Below, piece by piece: positions 1-6,435 of a stretch of DNA of 7,592 nt. How positions within the stretch are numbered: the first letter of the stretch is position 1; every line of letters begins with the position of its first letter. Position numbers and translations under genes: made by a program. Source of the stretch: a bacterium (GTDB lineage: Bacteria > Patescibacteriota > Minisyncoccia > UBA6257); the NCBI GenBank assembly GCA_030673525.1, contig DAOVIY010000020.1, forward strand, positions 1 through 7,592. The letters are read 5' to 3'. The notes beneath the pieces were generated by a model. That model was not told the DNA's origin. It searched no databases and was given only the letters and a program-made list of their open reading frames with translations.

Positions 1-346
1 AAACTCGCTTTATAAATTTTTCTCTGCCCAAGTCAAATCTTGTTTTACCTTCTTTCTTTAGTTCTTTTTCTACTTTATTTTGAGTAGCTATACCGGCATG
101 GTCAGTACCCGGAAGCCAAAGAGCTCGATAGCCCTGCATTCTCTTCTGCCGCACCAAAACATCATGCACCACATCTTGAAGCGCATGTCCCATATGAAGC
201 TCGCCCGTAATATTTGGCGGCGGAATAACAATAGTATAAATTTTTTTTCTCTTGTTAGACAGTTTGTCCGGATTAAAAAAACCGCCTTTTTCCCAAAAAA
301 GATAAATTTTTTCTTCAATTTTCTTTGGCTTGTATTGCTTTTCCAT
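1..346 (-). CDS. valS: Valyl-tRNA synthetase, N-terminal part (runs off the window)
   Basis: This is the first 115 codons of a class I aminoacyl-tRNA synthetase that charges tRNA-Val in the cytoplasm; the gene continues beyond base 1. The N-terminal catalytic block is visible: IPPPNITGELHMGHAL, with the HIGH-type ATP-binding motif HMGH at residues 51-54, and LWLPGTDHAGIATQ near residues 75-88, which is typical of ValS rather than IleS or LeuS. The KMSKS motif and the tRNA-binding parts are outside the window. The start is the ATG at 344-346, in normal register with the family (about 50 residues before HIGH). It lies 5 nt after the stop of the Nudix gene, so the two genes are almost certainly cotranscribed. 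No clear Shine-Dalgarno sequence precedes it. The frame has no internal stop. Family assignment is secure; only completeness is unknown. Confidence 0.95.
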   Translation of the reverse strand, partial: MEKQYKPKKIEEKIYLFWEKGGFFNPDKLSNKRKKIYTIVIPPPNITGELHMGHALQDVVHDVLVRQKRMQGYRALWLPGTDHAGIATQNKVEKELKKEGKTRFDLGREKFIKRV

Positions 347-351
347 AAAAT

Positions 352-798
352 TTACAGAATAGATTTATCATAAATCTGGCTTGCCCAGAATATTTTTTTA
401 TCTTTTAGCCATCTCGAAATGGCTTTCTTTAAAGCGACAGGAAGAACAGTCTCTTTAATAAATTTATCTTTATCCATTAAAATAAAATCTATATGATCCT
501 CCTGGCTTTTAAAAACTATTTTATCAACATCAATATTAAAAACTAAATTAATTTCATGATGTTTTTTATTATCTTCAACAAAAATATTCTCAACTGTACC
601 AATAAATTTCCAATTCTTAATTGACAAATTCAACTCCTCTTTTAGTTCTCGAAAAAGTGTTTCTTTTACAGTTTCTTCAAAATCAATATGCCCGCCCGGA
701 AAGAAATAATAATTTTTTTCTTTGCTTTTACAAACTAAAATTTTTCCTTGATGTTGAATCACAACCCTGACACAAATTTCAATTTCTTTATTTTCCAT
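352..798 (-). CDS. Nudix hydrolase (substrate unknown)
   Basis: A 148-residue cytoplasmic Nudix-fold hydrolase, expected to cleave a nucleoside diphosphate linked to another moiety using Mg2+. The Nudix box spans residues 36-58: it begins GHIDFEE after a PG turn (FFPGG, 32-36) and has the metal-binding core RELKEEL at 50-56. The usual glycine near the end of the box is Asn57, a common tolerated change. Length is normal for a single-domain MutT-like protein. The start ATG at 796-798 sits just downstream of a plausible promoter (813-841). The gene lies 5 nt upstream of valS, so it probably shares its transcript; whether this reflects function or just compaction cannot be told. Substrates could be 8-oxo-dGTP, a nucleotide sugar or a capped nucleotide; the sequence does not discriminate. 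It is not closely related to the other Nudix protein at 996-1481. Confidence 0.9.
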   Translation of the reverse strand: MENKEIEICVRVVIQHQGKILVCKSKEKNYYFFPGGHIDFEETVKETLFRELKEELNLSIKNWKFIGTVENIFVEDNKKHHEINLVFNIDVDKIVFKSQEDHIDFILMDKDKFIKETVLPVALKKAISRWLKDKKIFWASQIYDKSIL

Positions 799-812
799 AA
801 TTCTTTAATTTA

Positions 813-841
813 AAAGTATCATTTTTTTACCTAAAAAACAA
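813..841 (-). promoter_or_regulatory. Candidate sigma-70-type promoter for Nudix-valS
   Basis: On the minus strand TTGTTT (836-841) and TACTTT (813-818) are separated by exactly 17 bases. The predicted start of transcription is only a few bases upstream of the ATG at 798, giving a very short leader. The elements fall between the terminator of the preceding operon (873-905) and the gene, where a promoter is expected. The -10 is imperfect and the region is A/T-rich, so a chance match is possible. Confidence 0.45.
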
Positions 842-872
842 GCTTATACGAAACATCGCTAATTAACTATAC

Positions 873-905
873 AAAAAAATGGGCGCTCAACCTTTTGAAA
901 CGCCC
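873..905 (-). terminator. Intrinsic terminator of the UbiA-kinase-Nudix operon
   Basis: Read on the minus strand, the arm GGGCGTTTCAA pairs with TTGAGCGCCC (one-base offset in the stem) and is followed by ATTTTTTTG. The arms lie at about 881-890 and 895-905, and the T-tract at 873-879. The GC-rich base of the stem stands out in this A/T-rich sequence. It lies about 90 nt downstream of the Nudix stop at 996 and before the promoter for the next transcription unit. Confidence 0.85.
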
Positions 906-1009
906 CCTCTTGGTTCTAAATCATTTAGTAACCAATCCAATTCTGTTGGGGTGAAGAAAAGCGATACCTCATTCCAGATGTCTGAGAAATCGCCGCTATA
1001 AAAACCTTT
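887..1009 (-). other. Unassigned 40-codon open stretch after the Nudix gene
   Basis: In the +1 frame relative to the Nudix gene at 996-1481, the sequence stays open from just after a TAA (1010-1012) to a TGA (887-889) inside the terminator stem. The encoded peptide contains SDIWNEV and FFTPTELDWLLNDLEPRGG, a composition that looks like a folded protein's C-terminus rather than random A/T-rich translation. There is no ATG, GTG or SD that could start it. It could be a remnant of a lost gene, an extension of the Nudix protein hidden by a one-base homopolymer change (A5 and T5 runs flank the Nudix stop), or chance. I do not recognise the peptide. Confidence 0.25.
910..935. repeat. Near-perfect palindrome upstream of the terminator
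   Basis: On the plus strand TTGGTT-CTAAAT (910-921), a central C, then ATTTAG (923-928), a single extra T, and AACCAA (930-935). The twelve arm bases match with one bulge. As RNA on the minus strand it would form a hairpin directly 5' of the GC-rich terminator, so it may be a transcript-stabilising or accessory hairpin. It could also be a protein-binding site; nothing favours one reading strongly. Confidence 0.5.
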
Positions 1010-1481
1010 TTATGACTTTGACATTTTTGTCTATGCCATCAAGATTCCTGTTTTTCAACCTGTAGTCTAATTCCCAAAGCGCTGATTTATTGCTGTCGTA
1101 TTTTAGTTTGTTCATGGTATCTTTACAATTAAGCCATAGGTATTGAGTATGTTCGCTACTAATTTTTAGCTTCTTTGAAGATACCTCAACGCCAAATGCA
1201 AATTCCGGAATCATAATAATTTCTTTTCCCCATTTTAATCCACAAATATTTACAGCCGGTATGGCAGTGATAGATGCCAACCTGATATAACGTGACTTTC
1301 TATCAATAGATGCTTCCTCAAATGCCTCTCTCCTCATAGTTTTAATGGGTCTTTCATTCCCATCACCTCCTCCCGCAATACCTTGCCATATATTTAAATC
1401 TTTCCTTTTGAATATTGCGTAATAATATTTTTCTCCTTCTCTTATAAAGGGAAGTACTAAGACTTGATATGGTATTCTCAT
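996..1481 (-). CDS. Nudix hydrolase, dihydroneopterin-triphosphate pyrophosphatase-like
   Basis: A 161-residue Nudix hydrolase. The Nudix box is at residues 37-59, with a GGG entry, Glu43, and the metal-binding core REAFEEA at 51-57; the canonical late glycine is Ser58. Upstream, FKRKDLNIWQGIAGG (24-38) resembles the R-x-x-x-x-WQ-x-x-x-G pattern of NudB-type enzymes that remove pyrophosphate from dihydroneopterin triphosphate in folate synthesis. The C-terminal SEHTQYLWL region also matches that architecture. I infer a NudB-like fold, but the exact substrate is unproven and no folate gene is nearby. The start ATG (1479-1481) is 10 nt downstream of the histidine kinase stop, so it is the third gene of that operon; no SD is visible. 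The stop is TAG, followed by an unexplained open stretch and the terminator. Confidence 0.85.
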   Translation of the reverse strand: MRIPYQVLVLPFIREGEKYYYAIFKRKDLNIWQGIAGGGDGNERPIKTMRREAFEEASIDRKSRYIRLASITAIPAVNICGLKWGKEIIMIPEFAFGVEVSSKKLKISSEHTQYLWLNCKDTMNKLKYDSNKSALWELDYRLKNRNLDGIDKNVKVIKRFL

Positions 1482-1491
1482 TTTTTTATAT

Positions 1492-3132
1492 CTAAATGCT
1501 TTTTATAAAATTATTATCTGATTTTGATGTAATAGGCAGTTCAATGTAGAAAGTGGCGCCTTTGCCTTCGCCTTGGGATTCGGCTCGGATTTTGCCGTCG
1601 TGAAGTTCAACAAATTTTCTGGCAACATTAATACCAATCCCTGTCCCCTCAACAAAAGTATCTATACCTGCTCGACCCCTGACAAATAATTCAAAAACAC
1701 GATTTTTTTCTTCTTTGGTAAATCCTCTACCAGTATCAGAAATTACAATTTGGATTTTGTCTGCCCCGTAGGAAGCCAAAAGCTTTCCTTTGAGAGATGT
1801 TAGGTTTTGGATTTTAATAGTTATATTTCCTTTTTCAGTGTATTTAATGGCATTATCAATAATATTAAAAATGGCCTGTCTTATTTTCAAAGAATCTATA
1901 TTAATTTCCGGTAAAGGTTTTTTTGGCTTTTGCCAAATAAGTTTAAGGTCCTTTTCTTGGGCCAGGGGCTTCATTTCTTGATATACGCTGTCAATTAGCT
2001 TCTCAATTCTGACTGGCTCTTTTTCTAATATTACTTTTCCCAACTCAATCTTAGAAATACTTAATAAATCATTAACGATTTTAATCAATCTTTCAGAAGA
2101 GGTAAAAATATTTTTGAAAACTTTTTTCTGTTTCTCGTTAGCTTTTCCATAAGTGCCTTCTAATATCAATGAACTATAACCTTTAATGGCTGTTAATGGA
2201 GTTCTTAATTGATGCGAAGCCATAGAAATAAATTCTGATTTTGCCCGGCTCAATTTTTCTAACTCTTTTCTCCTTTTAACTTCCCCAAAAACACTTTTAA
2301 TAAGCATATAGCCAAAAATGAGAAAAATTGCCAAAGCTATTCCTTTTAAAGCTTGAATAGTAAATACTTCAGTGAACAACAAGGCATCCAAGGCCAACAA
2401 AATAGTAATTAAAGCCACAAAAATCGAAGTTACAACAACCTTCATCTCAAATAACTCTCGTTTTGCAATAGCAAAAGCAGTAAATCCGAGGAAAAAAATA
2501 GTTGAATAATCACCGAACTGATAATACTGAACGCTCCCACGCCAGAAAGGTAAAAATACATTAAAAATAAGATTCATTAAGGCAAAAAAGAGAATTCCTA
2601 TTAAAAAATATTGAACCTTAAGTTTTTGTTGCTTGGAAACTTTGAAATATTTTTTTATAAGATGGGCAATAATTATAAATGTTAAGAAAGTCATTGCTCC
2701 ATATAGATAGATTATCCCTTTGCCTAAAATAATGTCGGTTCCCCATTCTTTGACTTGAATATTTTCGACAATTAAATTAGTAAAAACAGAACATAAACAA
2801 AAAAATATTCCGATACCTATAACAATTTTGTCTAAAATCAAAAATCTTTTTCCCTCTATAGGAAAATGCATTGTAAAAAAATAAGCAGGTACGAAAAAAA
2901 ATGATGATGCTCCGAAAGCCAACTTTCTCAATGACAATGCATGATGAAATTGACTCGATAAGTGAGCAAAGTAGGCGAAAGTAACCCACAGAAGGATAGA
3001 AATTGTCATCAAAAAAAACATCTTATTTACTTTTGCTTTCCGATTGGCAAAATATACCCAAAAAGCCATCCAAATACCAATACTGATAGTTAAAAAAATA
3101 AAAATTTGGTTAATAAAAGAAAAATTTATCAT
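1492..3132 (-). CDS. Membrane sensor histidine kinase, orphan
   Basis: A hybrid-free sensor kinase of 546 residues that would autophosphorylate on histidine and pass phosphate to an aspartate on a response regulator. No response-regulator gene is in the window. The first roughly 280 residues are hydrophobic, with about eight or nine predicted membrane segments, resembling the N-terminal 7TM sensor regions of some histidine kinases. A short linker then leads to the HisKA H-box SHQLRTPLTAIKGY with phospho-acceptor His307. The HATPase domain follows: N-box NIIDNAIKY (Asn427), G1 DTGRG starting at Asp466, F-box VFELFVRG, and G2 GTGIGI at 496-501. I chose the ATG at 3130-3132 because it overlaps the TGA of the upstream UbiA-type gene as ATGA, a usual sign of translational coupling. 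An upstream ATG at 3168 would add 12 residues but overlap UbiA by 40 nt. The signal sensed is unknown. Confidence 0.93.
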   Translation of the reverse strand: MINFSFINQIFIFLTISIGIWMAFWVYFANRKAKVNKMFFLMTISILLWVTFAYFAHLSSQFHHALSLRKLAFGASSFFFVPAYFFTMHFPIEGKRFLILDKIVIGIGIFFCLCSVFTNLIVENIQVKEWGTDIILGKGIIYLYGAMTFLTFIIIAHLIKKYFKVSKQQKLKVQYFLIGILFFALMNLIFNVFLPFWRGSVQYYQFGDYSTIFFLGFTAFAIAKRELFEMKVVVTSIFVALITILLALDALLFTEVFTIQALKGIALAIFLIFGYMLIKSVFGEVKRRKELEKLSRAKSEFISMASHQLRTPLTAIKGYSSLILEGTYGKANEKQKKVFKNIFTSSERLIKIVNDLLSISKIELGKVILEKEPVRIEKLIDSVYQEMKPLAQEKDLKLIWQKPKKPLPEINIDSLKIRQAIFNIIDNAIKYTEKGNITIKIQNLTSLKGKLLASYGADKIQIVISDTGRGFTKEEKNRVFELFVRGRAGIDTFVEGTGIGINVARKFVELHDGKIRAESQGEGKGATFYIELPITSKSDNNFIKSI

Positions 3133-3986
3133 AATAAAAATTTGCCAAATAAAACAAGGAAAGACCATGAAATCTTTTCTGTACCAATTGCAATCTCAGA
3201 TAAGTAAGCAATATTTATTTTCTCTATCTCTAATTTCTTTAATAAATAAAACGTAATAGGAATAACAAAAAGAAGTATTAGTGAAAACATGGGGAATAAT
3301 TCCAAATAGACTCCAAGAATAATTGGCAACAATGCAATAACATTAATTAAGTTCAAAAATCTAAGTAATCCTTTTCTTCCAAAAACAATAGCTAAGGTTA
3401 ATAAATTTTCTTTTTTATCGCTTTCAATATCTTTAATATCATAAAAATTTGTATCCATAAAACATCGTAAATAAACAAAAATCAGAATCAATATTAGGGT
3501 CAGGTTTAGAGGATAAAAATAATAAAAAGCTAAAAATATTATTAATAATGTCCACATTAGAGAAACAAAGTAATTTTTAAAACCAATTATTTTTTTAGTA
3601 CATTCTTTTAAAAATATACTATAAAGCAAGCCAATTAAAAACAGTACAAGTCCGAAGATTATAACCGATGTTTTATTAAAGAATACTAGAATAACTGTCA
3701 TCAAAAGAGCATAGAAAGAAATAATAAAGGGGATATATTTAATGTGTTTTTGCAAATATAGGGTTCTCTCTGGATTTGTAGAAAGATCTATCTTTAATTC
3801 TTTATAACGATTAAAAAGATATGCTGAATGTATACCTAAATAAACAACTAATAAACAATCCCAAGTTATTTTAATTCCTAATAAAATAGCCGATGTGAAA
3901 ACAATACTCACAGCTCCTAAAGAAAGAAAATGTCCTGTATAAATAAATTCATTCCAGATAAATTTTAGGATTTTCTCAATTGCCAT
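3129..3986 (-). CDS. UbiA-family membrane prenyltransferase
   Basis: A 285-residue polytopic membrane protein with about eight or nine hydrophobic helices. UbiA enzymes transfer a polyprenyl group from its diphosphate to an acceptor within the membrane, using two Asp-rich loops that hold Mg2+-diphosphate. The second loop is clear: DIKDIESD at 183-190 followed by KKENLLTLAIVFGRK, matching the family's D-x-x-D-x-x-x-D plus TL-x-x-x-FG pattern. The first loop is degenerate: NRYKELKID at 59-67, with Arg and Glu where many members have Asp, although NR-x-x-E/D-x-x-x-D variants exist. The acceptor (quinone ring, heme, lipid-linked sugar or other) cannot be assigned. It is the first gene of an operon with the sensor kinase (ATGA overlap) and a Nudix hydrolase. 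A promoter lies at 4015-4043. The start is ATG without a visible SD. Confidence 0.88.
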   Translation of the reverse strand: MAIEKILKFIWNEFIYTGHFLSLGAVSIVFTSAILLGIKITWDCLLVVYLGIHSAYLFNRYKELKIDLSTNPERTLYLQKHIKYIPFIISFYALLMTVILVFFNKTSVIIFGLVLFLIGLLYSIFLKECTKKIIGFKNYFVSLMWTLLIIFLAFYYFYPLNLTLILILIFVYLRCFMDTNFYDIKDIESDKKENLLTLAIVFGRKGLLRFLNLINVIALLPIILGVYLELFPMFSLILLFVIPITFYLLKKLEIEKINIAYLSEIAIGTEKISWSFLVLFGKFLL

Positions 3987-4014
3987 AATTTTTGGGTTTT
4001 GATTTCATTCTTTA

Positions 4015-4043
4015 ATTCTACTAAATTTTATCTGAAATAACAA
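4015..4043 (-). promoter_or_regulatory. Candidate promoter of the UbiA-kinase-Nudix operon
   Basis: On the minus strand TTGTTA (4038-4043) and TAGAAT (4015-4020) are separated by 17 bases. They lie just downstream of the repeat-borne hairpin (4048-4071) that should end the preceding transcript. This predicts a leader of about 20 nt before the UbiA start at 3986. Confidence 0.55.
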
Positions 4044-4045
4044 TG

Positions 4046-4071
4046 AAAATCCCACGATTTACCGCAGGATT
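4046..4071 (-). terminator. Repeat-borne hairpin after the first HExxH gene
   Basis: As minus-strand RNA the arms AATCCTGCGG and TCGTGGGATT (4048-4071) can pair over ten positions, including G-U pairs, around a TAAA tetraloop. Only a short TTTT follows at its edge, so termination here may be weaker than at copy 2. The pairing depends on G-U wobbles that would be A-C mismatches on the other strand, which supports a minus-strand RNA role. Confidence 0.55.
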
Positions 4072-4114
4072 GGTTGTTTTCTTTTTCAGATTATCAAAGA
4101 TTTGTCAATGAAAA
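4046..4114. repeat. 69-bp direct repeat, copy 1
   Basis: This stretch aligns without gaps to 6713-6781, with 63 of 69 bases identical by eye and in the same orientation. The best-conserved core is ACGATTTACCGCAGGATTGG (4054-4073). Both copies sit directly after the stop of a gene for an HExxH protein: 43 nt after for this copy and 5 nt after for the other. Both carry a hairpin on the minus strand. The two copies enclose a segment of about 2.6 kb holding the precursor, the maturase and one peptidase-like gene. Confidence 0.9.
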
Positions 4115-4156
4115 TCATATAACTACCTCAAAATAAAAACTAAAAGTTTGGAATTT

Positions 4157-4906
4157 TTATTCTGAAGGTGGTTTTATATATTTTTGAATTACAAATGGAA
4201 GTAATTCTTCTAAAATTTCTTTTACAGTTTTTTTATTCTTTCTTAATTCTCTAATCTTTTTTCTTACAATTACAGTTTCTGGATAAGGTTGTAGTTGTAA
4301 ATGGAAAATCTTTCTCCATTCTGGCTCTGTCATTATAGCTTCGTTGAAGGCCTCAGAGAAAGCCCAAACAGAATAAGAATATTGAGATTTTTTATATTTA
4401 GGAAAGTATTTAAAAAGATAATCATAAAATAAAAAATGAAGTATTTCATGAGCAATGATTGCCTCAACTTTTTTGAAAATTCTACCTTTGTAAGGAAATT
4501 GAAATGTTTTCTTAGAGATATCTCTTGGAAAAATATTCCAAATTGTCACAAATGCTCTATAATCACTCTTAGGCCAAGGATATTTTTGAAATAATTTATC
4601 AGTAAGATAAAAGAATTTCTGTTCAACTTTTTTCCATCTCTTTTCGGCTTCTTTCACTCTTTTTTTAATTAATATATTGCGATGTTTATAACAATTTATC
4701 ACATAATTTTTTAGAAATTTCTTTTTTGCTTTCTTATCTTTCATTCTCTTCAATGATTTAATTTTGAGATGTTTTTTAAAAAAATAGTCCTCCATAATAG
4801 ACCACCTATCAAATATTTTAGCTTCTTTTTCAAAAGCAAAATAAACAGAAATATCTTCTTCTGGCTCAATAAGAAATTTTACATTAGGATGCTTAGATTG
4901 CTTCAT
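4157..4906 (-). CDS. Putative zinc metallopeptidase (HEILH), cytoplasmic
   Basis: A 249-residue basic protein with no signal peptide or membrane segment. It has a zincin motif HEILH at residues 153-157, preceded by hydrophobic VEAIIA as expected for the active-site helix. Further on, SEAFNEAI has Glu185 and Glu189, either of which could be the third zinc ligand of a gluzincin-like site. The N-terminal half is very lysine-rich (residues 44-98), perhaps nucleic-acid- or peptide-binding. I do not recognise a named family. It follows the radical SAM gene by 59 nt, separated by a terminator whose T-tract ends 5 nt before this ATG, so it may be expressed only by read-through. Cleavage of the modified precursor is an attractive but unproven role. 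The start has no SD; the next Met (residue 38) would remove little of the predicted domain. Confidence 0.7.
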   Translation of the reverse strand: MKQSKHPNVKFLIEPEEDISVYFAFEKEAKIFDRWSIMEDYFFKKHLKIKSLKRMKDKKAKKKFLKNYVINCYKHRNILIKKRVKEAEKRWKKVEQKFFYLTDKLFQKYPWPKSDYRAFVTIWNIFPRDISKKTFQFPYKGRIFKKVEAIIAHEILHFLFYDYLFKYFPKYKKSQYSYSVWAFSEAFNEAIMTEPEWRKIFHLQLQPYPETVIVRKKIRELRKNKKTVKEILEELLPFVIQKYIKPPSE

Positions 4907-4911
4907 AAAAT

Positions 4912-4944
4912 AAAAAATGGGATAGATGTTTTTATTCTATCCAT
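4912..4944 (-). terminator. Terminator after the radical SAM gene
   Basis: Minus-strand RNA forms ATGGATAG (about 4937-4944) pairing with CTATCCCAT (4917-4925), with one bulged C, around an A-rich loop. TTTTTTATTTT follows. It starts about 22 nt after the maturase stop and ends almost on the start codon of the next gene, so it probably attenuates rather than fully separates the two. Confidence 0.7.
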
Positions 4945-4965
4945 TAAAAACTGTTCTGTAAAGAA

Positions 4966-6357
4966 TTATTTCACTCGTTGGTAGGTATCCCAAATGAGCC
5001 ATTCTAATCCTTTTTTGGAATGAGGACAGATTCTTTGATCAACATCCCACATGCTTCCGTAGCGAGCCTCTGCACTTGCCGGACAGCCTCCACCACAGAT
5101 AGCGATTGCTTCGCAATCTAAACATTGTGGCATATTCAAAGGAGAACGTCTTAACCATTCTTGAAAGTCCTTGTTTTGGTAGGGGTCAAAAGATTTATCG
5201 AACACCGAATTGTTAAAAAATCGACGAGATTTGATAAAATCTGGACAAATTCCTATCTTGCCATCAGGAGAAATAACTAATTGGTGTCCAATTGCAGCAC
5301 AATCAGCAAACATAATTTTCCGATAAGCAAATGATTGTGCTTTTCTCATCATCCGTTCTTCCCATATTCCTTTATCTCGAAATCGCGAGAATGACTCAAG
5401 CAAACATTCAGCAGCTTTCTTGTAGTAAGTTTTGTCTACTGGTATCCTTGGATTGTAGTGAAGAATGTTAAACGCTAATCCATTTTGCAGTCCGAGTTCG
5501 TACTCAAAGAAATCAAGTACTTCTGTAAAATGTTCCACCACTAAAGGAGTTAGTGTACATGATATCCCTACCTCGGCACCAGCTTTTTGAAGTATTCGAT
5601 ATGCAGTAATCACTTGTTGAGATGTTCCCTTTCCATTTTTAGAAATACGATAAACATCGTGAATCTCTCCTGGTCCATCAATAGAAACTCCTATAGAAAT
5701 TTGATGTTCAGCAATAAACTTGGCTATCTCAGGAGTTATCAAAGATCCGTTAGTTACCATTGCAAGTTTTGTATTTACCGGTAGACGATTTTTTTTAATA
5801 AGGTACTCTGTGTATAGTGTAGCTACAACTAAAGCAGGAAAGTTTAACAAGGGTTCTCCGCCATAAAGTTCAATAGTTATCTCTCTTTTCGGATTAATAG
5901 GATATTTCTGGTTCATTCGAGATAAAAGTTCTATAGCTGCCTGACAGACATCTTTTCTCATTCTGGTTGCTTGAAGGTCTTGTATTTCATCTTTGTTCTG
6001 AAAACAGTATGTGCATTGGAAATTACAGTCATCTGTAAGTATCAAATACATCACTCGGATAAAACGCTCTCTTTGAAGTTTCTGTACTTGTTTCTGGAAG
6101 ACATCAATCTCATTGTAATCCTGAGGAACTAAGAACCGTTCCTTAATAAGAAAGGAAATTATATCTTGAGATATTGTCCCCTTTAAGGTTTGAAAAATGT
6201 GGTTCTTAGTATCATTGGGATATTTGAAGTACTTGATGATTTTCTTTGCTGATATTTGATCGAGAAACAAAAATTCCATGTTGGTGGAATGATATACTGC
6301 GACTACCGCACCACGCTGAAAAGTCTTCACAAAACGAGAAATTCTGTATTTTTTCAT
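4966..6357 (-). CDS. Radical SAM/SPASM peptide maturase with PqqD-like N-terminus
   Basis: A 463-residue enzyme expected to generate a 5'-deoxyadenosyl radical and crosslink or otherwise modify a ribosomal peptide. Residues 1-85 look like a PqqD-type RiPP recognition element, which binds leader peptides. The radical SAM core holds CNFQCTYC with Cys111, Cys115 and Cys118 as the [4Fe-4S] ligands, and GGEP at 166-169 for SAM binding. The SPASM domain is complete, matching C-x12-G-x4-C, C-x2-C-x5-C-x3-C and a final Cys (353, 371, 412, 415, 421, 425, 444), which should hold two auxiliary clusters. The ATG at 6355-6357 is chosen because a strong SD lies 8 nt upstream; an in-frame GTG at 6366 falls inside that SD. 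The substrate is most likely the Cys-rich peptide encoded just upstream. Sactipeptide- or ranthipeptide-like thioethers would be the usual chemistry, but the product is unknown. Confidence 0.93.
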   Translation of the reverse strand: MKKYRISRFVKTFQRGAVVAVYHSTNMEFLFLDQISAKKIIKYFKYPNDTKNHIFQTLKGTISQDIISFLIKERFLVPQDYNEIDVFQKQVQKLQRERFIRVMYLILTDDCNFQCTYCFQNKDEIQDLQATRMRKDVCQAAIELLSRMNQKYPINPKREITIELYGGEPLLNFPALVVATLYTEYLIKKNRLPVNTKLAMVTNGSLITPEIAKFIAEHQISIGVSIDGPGEIHDVYRISKNGKGTSQQVITAYRILQKAGAEVGISCTLTPLVVEHFTEVLDFFEYELGLQNGLAFNILHYNPRIPVDKTYYKKAAECLLESFSRFRDKGIWEERMMRKAQSFAYRKIMFADCAAIGHQLVISPDGKIGICPDFIKSRRFFNNSVFDKSFDPYQNKDFQEWLRRSPLNMPQCLDCEAIAICGGGCPASAEARYGSMWDVDQRICPHSKKGLEWLIWDTYQRVK

Positions 6358-6363
6358 AAGAGT

Positions 6364-6371
6364 CACCTCCT
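6364..6371 (-). promoter_or_regulatory. Strong Shine-Dalgarno site of the maturase gene
   Basis: AGGAGGTG on the minus strand, with 8 nt between AGGAGG and the ATG at 6357 counted from the end of GGAGG. It decides the start in favour of the ATG over the upstream in-frame GTG. Most other genes in the window lack any such site. Confidence 0.9.
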
Positions 6372-6384
6372 TTTTCTTTCTTAG

Positions 6385-6423
6385 AAAAAAATAAGTGGAC
6401 TTTCATTATTTAACAAGCCCACT
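6385..6423 (-). terminator. Attenuator between precursor and maturase genes
   Basis: Minus-strand RNA pairs AGTGGGCTT (6415-6423) with AAGTCCACT (6394-6402) over nine positions with one G-U, around a 12-nt A/U-rich loop. TATTTTTTTC follows (6384-6393). It sits between the precursor stop (6436) and the SD of the maturase (6364-6371). Partial termination here would give many more precursor than maturase transcripts, a common arrangement in RiPP operons. Confidence 0.8.
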
Positions 6424-6435
6424 ATTACTTTAATG

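Noticed and set aside
80..373. A plus-strand open frame of 97 codons.
   Set aside because: It is antisense to the clear valS N-terminus, whose HIGH motif and class I signature decide the strand.
3132..3168. Upstream ATG giving the histidine kinase 12 extra residues.
   Set aside because: It would overlap UbiA by 40 nt without an SD, whereas the ATG at 3130-3132 gives a standard ATGA overlap.
6357..6366. GTG at 6366 as the start of the maturase.
   Set aside because: It lies inside the SD sequence that is correctly spaced for the ATG at 6357.
6212..6406. A 64-codon open frame starting at ATG 6406 that spans the attenuator and the start of the maturase.
   Set aside because: It overlaps the maturase out of frame, its ATG lies in the hairpin loop without an SD, and its product has no recognisable features.
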